Assembly: GCA_033557465.1 (NCBI GenBank) | Contig: CM066033.1 | Location: 19,469,080 to 19,533,079, forward strand | Length of the DNA: 64,000 nucleotides | Direction: 5' to 3' | Origin: Ichthyophis bannanicus | Taxonomy: Eukaryota > Chordata > Amphibia > Gymnophiona > Ichthyophiidae | In this document: piece by piece, positions 10,765-21,189 of the stretch | Position numbering within the stretch: the first letter of the stretch is position 1 | Layout: each line of letters starts with the position of its first letter | The notes under the pieces: model-generated | What the model saw: the letters and a program-made list of their open reading frames with translations, nothing else | What the model was told of the DNA's origin: nothing | Database searches by the model: none | Translations under genes and position numbers: made by a program

Positions 10765-11130
10765 TTTGGGATCGGCCTGGACTGGAGGGACGCTATGGAA
10801 TTGCCAGATAACTAGAGACCAGACTCCTGGGTTCTATCCCCCCTTCCAGCAATGGCACTGAGAATTCCTGACTTTGGTGATGTCACAGTAAAAGTATAAG
10901 GAGACTGAGCTCCTCCCTCCAAGCCAGTATCCTCAGTCTCCAGCAGATGGCACTGAGAATTCTAGACTTTGATGATGTCACAGTATGAGGAGGTTGAGCT
11001 CCTCCCTCCAAGCCAGTATCCTCAGTCTTCCAGCAGATGGCACTGAGAATTCCTGACTTTGGTGATGTCACAGTATCAGGAGGTTGAGCTCCTCCCTCCA
11101 AGCCAGTATCCTCAGTCTTCAGGAGATGGG
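10765..11130 (-). mobile_element. DIRS-type terminus with 90-95 bp tandem units
   Basis: At 10770-10795 'ggactggagggacgctatgg' is the reverse complement of the DIRS terminal motif at 1597 and 59870. Three tandem units starting with 'gcactgagaattc' at 10855, 10950 and 11040 follow. Each contains 'tttggtgatgtcacagta' and 'gctcctccctccaagccag' and ends in 'cctcagtct'. No internal coding part is attached. Frames across it are repeat artefacts. Confidence 0.6.
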
Positions 11131-11189
11131 GAAGAACTCAATTGGCATTCAATAAAAATAATTTAAAAAGGGGCAGTTTTCAGTTGACC

Positions 11190-11860
11190 AGAGAGCTGAT
11201 CAGTCGTTGTGAGTACAGTGGATGCTTGTGGTGGAGTGTAAATTCAGCTTGTAGGGTACCAATGCTTCTTGGTTGCCTGCAGGTCCCCTGAGGACGGCAT
11301 ACACCCAGTGGTTCTGGTCCCTATACCCTTCTAGAAGGCATCCCAACAATACTGCAGCCTTCAGTGGTCTTTGCAGGTAAAAGGGCGTATGCTGCTTTAA
11401 TTTCTTTTGTATGTTGGCTCTTCATCGTGCGTCAGGCTTCCCTTGCAGCTTCAGGGACTCTGGCCTCAGTGGTAAGTTTGGGATCCATTGCAGGTGGGGG
11501 ATCGATTGTGTTTACTGGCATTGTGAAGGCGCTGTCATAGGCAACTGTGAACTTGTGTGTTGGCTTAAGAGGCAGTTGGTTCCTGCGCTGTGGAAATGCC
11601 ATTGGGGAAGGCCATTTGCGCAGCTGGTGACTGCAGGTGAGATCACCTGTCTGCGGCAGGATTTTGCAGGACATGTGAGGCCAAGGACTGCACGGTGGGC
11701 AGTAGTTTCCAGGGTCACCCAGTCTAGCTGGGGAGGGGGGGGGGGGTCCCCGGCAGCAGAAGAAACAGCCAATTCAGCAAATCTGAGTTTTTCTCAGGCT
11801 GAAGTTCTGGCAGGAATCACCGCCATTTTGTCTCTTGCTCAACTGGACATTTTAGGCATT
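11190..11860. other. Unassigned intronic sequence
   Basis: There is an open frame of about 150 codons across 11411-11875, but it has no recognisable motif and runs through a poly-G tract at 11733-11746. I do not accept it as a gene. The sequence lies between a DIRS terminus and the Penelope relic and may be untranslated sequence of either. Confidence 0.4.
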
Positions 11861-11861
11861 C

Positions 11862-12803
11862 TACCGCACTGTTGAGACCACCTGGGATGACCGACTGCAA
11901 TCTATAAATCCATTTTTGTTCCTGAATCAGTAACGTCTGTGCTTTTGATTTACCTTGCCTCCCGACCGCCACTCAATCAATGCCGAAACACCGCAACTCT
12001 TCAAATGCATGATTTTGTTGTAAACAGTGTGCTACCAGTGGAGCGTCTTGTACTCTACACTTCAATCTGCTCCAATGCTCATTTATTCGAACTTTAAGTT
12101 GTCGTATGGTCTTACCTACGTATAATAAACCGCAAGGACATCTGATACCATATACTACATGATCAGAATCACACGAAGTTGATTTTCTTAAAATGTATGT
12201 TCTTCCATGATATGTAAATTCCGTAGTATCTTCAGTTATTGGACAGATGTTACAATGTCCACATTTCTTATGACCCAATGCTTCTACTTGCCTTTCCACC
12301 TGCTTCGACCGTAACCTTGCTGGACTAAGCTTCTCCTTTAAATTTTGCTGGCGTGTCCATACACATCGTATATTTTTATTTTGCAAACCAGGAAGAGTGC
12401 TCAACACATTTTGATGTCGTTTTATAATGCGTTTGATTCTACCACTAAGTGGGGAGAACCTGGTGATTAAATTTATGTTCTCTTCGTCAATCGTTGTGAT
12501 GTTCCACCGTGGCTGTAACAGCAGCCCTATATTATTATGGAGTGCTCTCTTATAAGCTGTTTTGATTACATTATTTGGATATCCTCTTTGACGAAAGTCG
12601 CCTATTAAATTTTTGGCTTGCATTTTATAATCCTCTGAGCAGGAACAATTTCTCCGGTATCGTATAAACTGTGATAAGGGCAGACTATCACGCAATTGTT
12701 TAGGATGATTACTGCTGTAATGAAGGATTGTGTTTCTATCCATTGTTTTTTTATGTACCAGAGTAACCCATCCTTGTCTACCCTTCTGAACCACTACATC
12801 CAA
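11862..12803 (-). pseudogene. Penelope-like element, RT C-terminus plus GIY-YIG endonuclease
   Basis: A minus-strand frame of about 276 codons begins in the end of a Penelope RT ('TILHYSSNHPKQLRDSLP', 'FIRYRRNCS'). It runs through a Cys-containing linker ('CGHCNICPI') into a GIY-YIG nuclease: 'VVYGIRCPCGLLYVGKT' with R at 'VRINEH' downstream. A TGA at about 11975 interrupts the frame. The same frame then continues with 'QEQKWIYRLQSVIPGGLN', the usual Penelope C-terminus, to about 11865. The 5' part (most of the RT, including its catalytic Asp residues) is missing and abuts CR1 sequence near 12790. The element belongs to the EN-containing, vertebrate Neptune/Poseidon-type group. Confidence 0.85.
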
Positions 12804-14368
12804 AAATTAGCTGAACTTAAAGTAGACAAAGCGATGGGACCGGATGGGATACACTCTAGAATACTGAGGGAACTTGGGGACATTCTAGCAACTCCTCTGA
12901 CTGACCTTTTCAATGCCTCGTTGGAGTCAGGAGTGGTGCCAAAGGACTGGAGAGAGGCTCATGTGGTGCCTTTACATAAAAGCGGAAGTAAGGATGTGGT
13001 TGAAAACTACAGGCCAGTTAGTTTAACTTCGGTGGTGAGTAAATTATTGGAAACGCTGCTGAAAGAGAAAATAGTGAGGTTTCTGGAGTCCAGCGGATTA
13101 CAGGATCCGAGGCAGCATGGATTCACCAGAGGCAGGTCTTGTCAGACAAATCTGATTGATTTCTTTGACTGGGTGACCAGGGAGTTGGACCGAGGGAGAG
13201 CTCTAGATGTGTGTATTTAGATTTCAGTAAAGCCTTTGACACTGTTCCTCACAGGCGACTTATAAACAAACTGAGCACCCTAGGGATGGACCCTAAAGTT
13301 ACTGCTTGGGTTAGAAATTGGTTGGGTGGGAGGGGACAAAGAGTACAAGTAAATGGAGCTCATTCTGAGGAGAAGGATGTTACCAGTGGTGTGCCCCAGG
13401 GATCTGTCCTTGGTCCGATTCTTTTTAACATCTTTGTTAGTGATATAGCGGAAGGGCTGTCGGGTAAGGTTTGCCTCTTTGCAGATGATACCAAAATCTG
13501 CAATAGAGTAGACACCCAGGAAGGTGTAGATAACATGAGGAGGGATCTAGATAAGCTTGAAGAATGGTCTAGAATTTGGCAGCTGGGATTTAATGTTAAA
13601 AAATGTAAGGTCATGCATTTGGGCTGCAGCAATCCAAGGGAGCAATACAGTATAGGAGGTGAAGTACTTTTGTCCACTAAAGAAGAGCGGGACCTAGGTG
13701 TGGTTGTGTCTGATGATCTTAAAGTAGCTAAACAGGTAGAAAAGGCGACGGTAAAAGCTAGAAGGATGCTTGGGTGCATACGGAGAGGAATGGCTAGCAG
13801 AAAAAAGAAGGTGATAATGCCTCTCTATAAGTCTTTGGTGCGACCTCATTTGAAGTATGGTGTGCAATTCTGGAGACCGCACCTTCAAAAGGATATGAAC
13901 AGGATAGAGTCGGTGCAGAGGGTGGCTACTAAATTGATTAGTGGGCTTCATTATAAAGCATATGAGGACAGACTTAAGGATCTTAATATGTACACCTTAG
14001 AGGAAAGGCGGGATAGAGGTGATATGATTGAGATGTTTAAATACCTCCGTGGCATAAATGCTCAGGGAGAGAGCTTCTTTCAATTGAAAGCAAGTTCTGC
14101 TACGAGGGGACATGGGATGAGGGTGAAGGGAGATAGATTCAGGAGTGATATGCGGAAATATTTCTTTACAGAAAGAGTAGTGGATCCATGGAATAGTCTC
14201 CCAGTGGAGGTGGTAGAGATGAGGACAGTAACTGAATTCAAAAAAGCATGTGACCAACACAGAGGATCTCTAAAGGTAAAAAGTGGACTGTTGTAGTTGT
14301 TGTTATGGAAGGACAGACTAGATAGGCCATGTGGTCTTTTTCTGTCATCATGTTTCTATGTTTCTATG
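12790..14368 (+). pseudogene. CR1 LINE, 5'-truncated ORF2 with one frameshift
   Basis: This is a CR1 reverse transcriptase. The first frame, to about 13215, encodes 'KLAELKVDKAMGPDGIHSRI', 'DWREAHVVPLHKSG', 'NYRPVSLTSVVSKLLE' and 'RQHGFTRGRSCQTNLIDF'. A one- or two-base deletion near 13205 moves the rest to another frame, open to 14296: 'YLDFSKAFDTVPHRRL', 'GVPQGSVLGPILFNIF', the catalytic 'FADDTKI' near 13480, then 'SLVRPHLKYGVQFWRP' and the C-terminal 'FFTERVVDPWNSLP'. The 3' end has the short repeat 'tgtttctatgtttctatg' at 14351-14368. Endonuclease and ORF1 are absent. The left edge abuts the Penelope relic and the right edge abuts DIRS gag. Confidence 0.93.
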
Positions 14369-15295
14369 TACTCTGACTTTTGATGACCCAAAGGAAGGGG
14401 CCCTTGGAGCTCGGTGAAGATGTCTTGACTCTGGGACCTTGAGCAAGGAGAGATCCCTCTGGGAGAGGATCCCAGTGTTGTGAGTTTTCCCAAGAGGATC
14501 TCGTGGCATTAATTGTGCACTTTTTGGCAGCCCTAAACATTCCTCTGGAACCACAGACAGTGGAGCCTCCCTTAGAAGATCCCCTATTACGGGGCATCAG
14601 GGTGTTTGAGACTGCCTTTCCTGTCCATAGGATCCTTAAGCAGATGATCGATTTGGACTGGGAAGTTCATAAAGCGGGATTGCGTGGTGGTCAGACCATG
14701 CAGCGCCTGTATCCCATTCCACTGAGTGAGAAGGATCTCTTGAAGATGCCCAACATGGATGTCATAGTCTCCGTAGTGACCAAGAAGATCACCATCCCTG
14801 TGGAAGGAGGTACGGCATTGAATGATGTGCAGGATAAGAAATTGGAGACCTTTAGTTAAAGCAGGCATTTGAGGTGAATGTGTTGGCCTTAAGCTCCGTG
14901 GACAGAAGCTTTTAATGTGGCCAGAGCATGTACAGTATGCATTGGTCAAAGGCATCGGGATCTGATGCTGAAACCTCGTAGCTTATGCCTGAGGAGGCTA
15001 GGCTGGAGGCTAGAGTGATGTATTTGGCAAATACATTCTATGAACTTTGGGTTTCTACCAAGGGTATGACCTTAGTGGTGGCAGCTCGATGGCTCTTGTG
15101 GTGGTATAACTGATTGGTGGATGTGTCCTCTTAGACTCTTCAGTGTAAGCTCCCCTTTAAGGACAAACTCGTGTTTGGGGATGCCTTGGAGATGTTGGTC
15201 AAAGAATTTGGGGAGTTCAGGCTGGCTACGTTTCCTGATGACAAGCCAAAAGCTAGTAAGCTGACCCCGGTGTTGAGGGATACGTCTTACGATTT
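14369..15295 (+). pseudogene. DIRS gag-like fragment
   Basis: Conceptual pieces in order are 'PPLEDPLLRGIRVFETAFPV', 'HRILKQMIDLDWE', 'MQRLYPIPLSEKDLL' (about 14540-14745), then, after stops and shifts, 'MPEEARLEARVMYL', 'LVVAARWLLWW' and 'LPFKDKLVFGDALEMLVKEF' (to about 15215). The same protein family appears at 43973-44140 ('LEDPLIQ', 'FPVHRLVKQMI', 'LRGMRSMNRLYPL'), inside the inner DIRS element. This is the second half of a DIRS gag. It begins directly after the CR1 3' end and is cut at 15295 by an antisense CR1 3' end. Confidence 0.75.
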
Positions 15296-16411
15296 ACATC
15301 ATAAGATCATAAGATATGCCATACTGGGTCAGACCAAGGTCCATCAAGCCCAGTATTCTGTTTCCAACAGTGGCCAATCTAGGTCATATGTACCTAGTAG
15401 TTTCCCCAAGAGACACAAGTTCCACAATGCTTGTACTGGGTCAAGCATTGATATCTTCGGTCACTTCTTAATAATGGTTTATGGACCTTTCCTCCAGGAA
15501 CTTGTCCAAAACTTTTTTAAACCCAGCTACACTAACAGCCTTTACTACATCCTCCGGTAACAAATTCCAGAGTTTGATTACACGTTGAGTGAAAAAATAT
15601 TTTCTTTTATTAGCTTCATTGCATGTCCCCTAGTTTTTCTATATTCTGATAAGGTAAACAATCGATCTACGTTTACCCGGTCCACTCCGTTCATTAATTT
15701 ATAGACTTCTATCATATCTCCCCTCAGCCGTCTCTTTTCCAGGTTAAAGAGCCCTAACCTTTTTAGCCTTTCTTCATAGGAGTATCCTTCCATCCCCTTT
15801 ACCATTTTGGTGGCTCTTCTCTGTACCTTTTCTAAAATCGCTATATCCTTTTTAAGATACGGCGACCAGAATTGCACACAATATTCAAGGTGCGGTCTCA
15901 CCATGGAACAATATAGAGGCATTATAATATCTTTTGTTTTATTTCCATTCCTTTCCTTATCATACCTAGCATTCTATTTGCTCTCTTTGGCCGCCGCTGC
16001 ACACTGGGCCGAGGGTTTTAACATGGTATCCACAATGACGCCTAAATCTTTTTCCTGGGTGGTGGTTCCTAATGTGGAACCTTGCATCGTGTAACCATAG
16101 TTTGGGTTGTTCTTCCCTAGGTGCATAACCTTGCACTTGTCCACATTAAATTTCATCTGCCATTTTGATGCCCAGTCTTTCCAATTTATCAAGATCCTCT
16201 TGCAATTTTTCACAATCCTCTTGGGTTTAACAACTTTAAATAGTTTTGTGTCATCTGCAAATTTGATAACCTCACTCGTTATTCCACTTTCCAGGTCATT
16301 TATGAATATGTCAAAAAGCAGCGGACCCAGCACAGATCCCTGGGGTACACCACTATTTCCATTGGGAAAATTGGCCATTTAGCCCTACCCTCTGCTTTCT
16401 ATCTAGTTTGA
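15296..16411 (-). pseudogene. CR1-type LINE, 3' half (antisense)
   Basis: On the minus strand this encodes 'FKLDRKQRVGLNGQF' and 'SGVPQGSVLGPLLFDIFIND' (about 16400-16300), the catalytic 'FADDTKLF', 'CKVMHLGKNNPNYGYTMQG' and, after a break near 15950, 'MVRPHLEYCVQFWSPYLKKD'. The stretch 'YRKTRGHAMKLI' follows, then a 3'UTR ending with the 'cttatgatcttatgat'-type tail at 15296-15315. It probably belongs to the same insertion as 18238-20880. The hAT element at 16412-18237 sits between the halves with loss of roughly 80 residues of RT. Confidence 0.88.
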
Positions 16412-18237
16412 AACCGCGCGAGAGGGGAATACTCTCCTCGCGGCTTGAAAAGCACGCCGCTGATAGAGCAGACTCGGATCTCCGGGCACAGGGGAAGGGG
16501 CCGCAGGACAGCTGATTTTGCTGCTTGAGCAGCAGAAGTCTTTTTTTTTTTAAATTTGACAATTGATTCTGCCGCTGCCACCCGGCGGCAACGGCAGAAG
16601 CCAGGGTTTTTGGGTTTTTTTTTTTGTTTCCCTCCTTCGCTGTCCGGTAATGAGCTATGGGGGGGCTGACTGAAATGGGTGTAATGGGGGTTTAGGACTG
16701 GAAGTGGGCTATTGGCAGGGGGGGGTTATGACTGGTAATGGGCTATGGTGGGGGGGCTAGGACTGGAAATGGGCAGTATCATGGGGTTAGGAACTGGAAG
16801 TGGGCTATTGGCAGGGGGGGGGGGGGTTATGACTGGTAATGGGCTATGGTGGGGGCTAGGACTGGAAATGGGCAGAATGGGGGTTTAGGACTGGAAGTGG
16901 GCTATTGGCAGGGGGGGGGTTATGACTGGTAATGGGCTGGGGGTTGTTATAACTGGTAATGGGCGTATGGTGGGGGGCTAGGACTGAAAATGGTGGTGAT
17001 GGGATGGGGGTTAGGACTGGAGGTGGGCTGATTGGGGGGTTAGGACTGGTAATGGCCTATGAGGGGAGGTAAGACTGAAAATGGGGTTATGGGGGCAACG
17101 ACTGCAAGTGGGCTAGGGGGGGGACTAGGACTGGTAATGGGCTATGGGGGGGTAAGACTGAAAATGGGTGATGGGGGGTAAGATTGGGAAGTGCGCTATG
17201 GGGAGGTTAGGACTGGTAATGGGCTATGGGGGGTCTAGGACTGGTAATGGGCTGGGGGGGGTTGCTAGGACTGGAAAATGGGCTGAGTGGAAGGGGGGCT
17301 TGAACTGCAAATGGCTGATGGGGAGGGGGGCTTGGAATGGAAATGGGCTCTGTGAGGGGAGGGAGCTAGGATTGGAAATGGGCTGATGGGGGCTAGGATT
17401 GCAAATGGGCGGATGGTGAGGCTAGGATCTGACAGGAAAGGGAATGATGCAGGGACTAGAAAGGATCAGATGCTGTGTGGGGCTGGAACTATAAGTGAGC
17501 TGATGTTGGTGGAGGATTAGAATGGGATGGAGCTGGGAAAGTGAAATGGAGAGGGGAAAAATATTTTGTCTGGAAGAGAAGACAAATCTACAATTGGCCA
17601 GGTATTGGGAGAGTAAGTGGGGATTGAGGATGGAGGGTAAAATTTGAGTTGGATGAAATAGGAATGGAGGAAAGAGCAAAAGGAGAAAGATTAGTATGTT
17701 AAAGCAGATGTAGAGAAGAGAGAAGAGAATGAAAGAAAAAAACCTAGAAGAGAGAAGAAAGGACAAATGACAGCAGACGATGGAGATAGCAGAAGACACG
17801 AAGGAAACCAGAAGTTGGCTGGAGCAATTGCAACTGAAAAAAAATGCACAAAAGGTAAAAAAATATCTCTTTATTTTGAATTTTATTAACTGGAATATGT
17901 CAGCTCTGGGAAATGTGCATCATTAATGTTTGCACTTTGTTTAGTACAGAGGAATTAATTTATAGTTTTATTTCTACAGTGTTGTTGTAACATTCCAAGT
18001 TTGGCTTTTGGGTTCCCAGTTTAATTATTGTCTTCCTATTTCTAAATCTTTTAGTCTTTCTTTATCCATACTCATTAAGAGGCATGTTTACTAAAAGTTA
18101 GTGTATGGTAAACATTATGCAAATATTTATGCAAATGAGGTCCCTTATGCAAATGAGGCCCCACGTCTTATGCGGCCCCCGGGTTACTTTACAAGTCCTC
18201 ATTTGGCCCTCAAAGCAATTTGAGTTTGAGACCCCTG
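16412..18237. mobile_element. Non-autonomous hAT-like element with internal G-rich minisatellite
   Basis: The right end reads 'gagtttgagacccctg' (18222-18237), the complement of the 'caggggtctcaaac' start of the related copy at 39695. The left terminus is lost and the element starts internally at 'cgcgcgagagg'. Inside are GC-rich inverted-repeat remnants (16412-16600), the minisatellite 16650-17430, then AT-rich sequence with 'gcaatttatg'-free A/T runs and 'atgtttactaaaagttag' near 18085. No transposase is present. It splits an antisense CR1. The second copy (39695-about 41395) shares both the minisatellite and the following about 450 bases. Confidence 0.8.
16650..17430 (+). repeat. G-rich minisatellite, unit about 30 bp
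   Basis: Tandem degenerate units of the form 'taggactggaaatgggctat' plus a G run of 5-15. Spacing is mostly 28-45 bases and there are about 25 units. Homologous to 40165-40880. Multiple G runs on the plus strand could form G-quadruplexes, which is inference. Confidence 0.88.
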
Positions 18238-20075
18238 ATCTACATGCTGAGTAATTTTATTCTTTATGATGGTTTCTACCATTTTTCCCAGTACTGACGT
18301 CAGACTCACCGGTCTGTAGTTTCCCGGATCACCCCTGGAATCCTTTTTAAAAATTGGTGTTACATTGGCGATCCTCCAATCTTCAGGTATTAGAGATGAT
18401 TTTAATGATAGTTCACAGATTACTGAGAGCAGGTCTGCAATCTCATATTTCAGTTCTTTCAACACCCTTGGATGTGATTTGCTACTCTTCAGTTTATCTA
18501 ATAGTTGTAAGACATCTTCCCGATGTATCGATATTTCCTTCAATTCTTCCGCACCTTTAAATACCACTTCAGTCATGGGTAACATCCCTACATCTTCCTC
18601 AGTAAAGACCGAAGCAAAGAATTCATTCAGTCTCTCCTCTATCGCCTTGTCGCCTCTTAGTGCTCCTTTAACCCCTTTATCATCTAATGGACCAACTGAC
18701 TCTCTCACAGGTTTTTTGCTACGAATGTACTTGAAAAGGTCTTTATTTCGCGTTTTTGCTTCCGCAGCAAGCTTCTTCTCATATTTTCTCTTTGCCTGCC
18801 TTATCAATGCCTTGCATTTGACTTGCCAGTGCTTGTGCTTTTTCCAGGTTTCGTCGTTTGGCTCCTTTTTCCATTTCCTGAAAGATGCTTTTTTGGCAAG
18901 AACAGCCTCTCTGACCTCACCTTTAAACCATGCTGGCAGTTTTTTGGACTTCCTTCCACTTTTCTTAAAGCGTGGAATACCGCTGGTCTGGGCTTCCAAG
19001 ATAGTATTTTTCAACAACACCCAAGCTTGATATACGTCTTTAACCTTTGCAACTGCTCCTTTTAGTTTTTTCTTAACTGTTTTCCTCATTTTATCATAGT
19101 CTCCCTTTCGAAAGTTAAAAGGTAGTACTGTGGATTTCCTTACTATCCCTCCTCCACTAATTAAATCAAAGGCGATCATGCTATGATCACTATTGCCAAG
19201 TGGCCCCAACACCCTTATCTCTTGCACTAGATCTTGTGTTCCACTAAGGACTAGGTCTAATATGGCTTCCCCTCTGGTCGGTTCATGAACCAACTGCTCC
19301 AAGAAGCAGTCATTTATTTCATCTAGGAACTTTATCTCCCTAGCATGTCCTGACGTGACACTGACCCAGTCGATAACGGGGTAATTGAAATCACCCATTA
19401 TTATTACTGCGCTGTAACTTTTGTTAGCTTCCTTGATTTCTTTGAGCATCTCATCATCCATTTGGTCATTCTGTCCAGGTGCTCGATAGTACACCCCCAC
19501 TGCCATTGCCTTCCCCCTTTTATATGGAATTTCAATCCATATAGATTCTACAGCAGATTTTGTTTCCTGCAAAACTTTAATCCTTTCTGAGTCAATGCCC
19601 TCTCTAACATAGAGCGCAACCCCTCCACCAATTTGATCAGCTCTATCATTACGATATAATTTGTACCCAGGTATCACAGTGTCCCACTGGTTGTCCTCCT
19701 TCCACCATGTCTCTGATATTCCAATCATATCTAACCTTTCATTTAGTGCTATATATTCTAACTCTCCCATCTTATTCTTTAGACTTCTAGCATTTGCATA
19801 CAAGCATTTTAGAGAATGTATTTTATTCATGTTAATTTGGCTATTGTTAGACATCGGTAAATTGGTATCTTTAAGCTCTGTCTGCTCCATACTTGAGGGC
19901 ATTTGGGCTACTTTACTCTTTTGTGGAACCTCTCTGCTTTTGGTAGTATCCTTCAAGGATACATTCTTCTGAACCATCCGCTCTTGGGCGACTGTCGGCT
20001 TTCCCCTATTATCTAGTTTTAAAAGCTGCTCTATCTCCTTTTTAAAGGTTAATGCCAGCAGCCTGGTTCCATCCC
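18238..20075 (-). pseudogene. CR1 LINE ORF2: endonuclease and N-terminal RT (antisense)
   Basis: A long open minus-strand frame encodes the CR1 ORF2 start ('CLYANARSLKNKMGELEYIA', about 19815-19755) and an AP-type endonuclease with its catalytic landmarks: 'GISETWW' (E), 'GGGVALYVREGI', 'VGVYYRAPGQ', 'IIMGDFNYPVIDW' (D/N) and 'GPLGNSDHSMIAFD' (SDH, near 19200). It continues through the linker 'KKLPAWFKGEVREAV' to RT motif 0/1 ('DWRIANVTPIFKKDSRGD', 'NYRPVSLTSVLGKMVE'). It is cut at 18238 by the hAT element. The same frame is open upstream into the ORF1 C-terminus, so ORF1 and ORF2 look fused here. The endonuclease domain appears undamaged. Confidence 0.92.
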
Positions 20076-20880
20076 GGTTAAGGTGAAGCCCATCCCTTCG
20101 GAAGAGCCCCTCCTTTCCCCAGAATGTTCCCCAGTTTCCTAACAAATCCAAAACCCTCATCTCTGCACCATTGTCTCATCCACGCATTGAGACTCCGGAG
20201 CTCTGCCTGCCTTTTGGGTCCTGCGCGTGGAACAGGAAGCATTTCGGAGAATGCTACCCTGGAAGTTCTGGATTTCAACTTCCTACCTAAAAGCCTAAAT
20301 TTTGCCTCCAGAACCTCCCTACCACATTTTCCTATGTCATTGGTACCGACATGTACCAAGACAGCAGACTCCTCCCCAGCACTCTCTAAGACCTTATCTA
20401 GGTGGTGCGTGAGGTCCGCTACCTTCGCACCAGGCAGGCATGTTACCAGGCGATCCTCACGTCCACCAGCCACCCAGCTATCTACATGCCTAATGATTGA
20501 ATCACCAACTATAACGGCTGTCCTAACCCTTCCCTCATGGGCACATGGCCCTGGAGAAACTTCCTTGGTGCGAAAGGGTTTTACATCACCTGGAGGACAG
20601 GTCCTAGTTACTGGATCACTTCCTGCCACACCAGGGTGATGCTCTCCTGTCACATGACCTCTCTCCTCCATGGCAACAGGGGTGCTGTCAGACTGGAGGT
20701 GGGACTTAGGACTATATCCCTGTAGGTCTCGTCTATGTACCTCTCTGTCTGTCTTATGTTTTCCAAGTCTGCTACATGTGACACTCAATGCAAAAGATTG
20801 GAAAGCCCCCATCCCGCTGCTGGACTGCTGTCTGCATCTTAGTTTTAAGTTTGTGTCTAGATCTTTAAGTTCTTACTTAC
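20060..20880 (-). pseudogene. CR1 ORF1 with SGNH-type esterase domain, one frameshift
   Basis: Minus-strand ORF1 of the same CR1. 'AVIVGDSIIRHVDSW' carries the nucleophile Ser block (about 20525-20480), 'VLVHVGTNDIGKCG' carries the GTND block (about 20360-20320), and 'RRDGLHLNRDGTRLL' carries the D--H block (about 20100-20055). The last block is in the frame of ORF2, so a frameshift lies near 20110-20160. The esterase fold is a known feature of CR1 ORF1, probably acting on lipids or RNP partners, role unproven. The N-terminal zinc finger seen in the copy at 37724 is missing or beyond the 5' truncation. Confidence 0.88.
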
Positions 20881-20899
20881 TAGGGGTTGCTATGGGTAT

Positions 20900-21165
20900 T
20901 TATTTCTGAGCAGTGCACTTTGCCCCTTATTAAATGGTACATTATCCTTTTAGGGGTCAGACCTTTTGGGGTTGTAGAGGAACGGGTCAGGGGTTGTTTT
21001 CAGGAACTGGGGCCAGTTCCAAGAAAGCACAATGAGATGAAGGGGGCCCAGGCAGGGGTGGTTCAGGTCGGGGATCATCTTCACCAGTTTTACCCTGACT
21101 TAGTCCAGATCACTTCTGACTCCTCCAGGGGTATTTACATAGCCCTACTATCTATCATAGGATTC
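20900..21165 (+). pseudogene. DIRS-like fragment, spacer before RT (weak)
   Basis: A frame near 21005-21150 encodes 'GPVPRKHNEMKGAQAGVVQV' and 'GDHLHQFYPDLVQITSDS'. This resembles 'PVGSQLRQFFSAWARVTSNQ' at 22080-22010 (minus) and 'PPVGGHLALFAHKWEKITTD' at 49935-49995, the stretch just before the DIRS RT. It is short and not attached to an RT. Confidence 0.5.
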
Positions 21166-21189
21166 TGGCAGAAATGTAACTAACACTGT

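Noticed and set aside
16640..17430. CRISPR-like array of regular repeats
   Set aside because: Units are degenerate, spacers are not unique sequences, and the array lies within a eukaryotic hAT-like element with a second copy at 40.2 kb.
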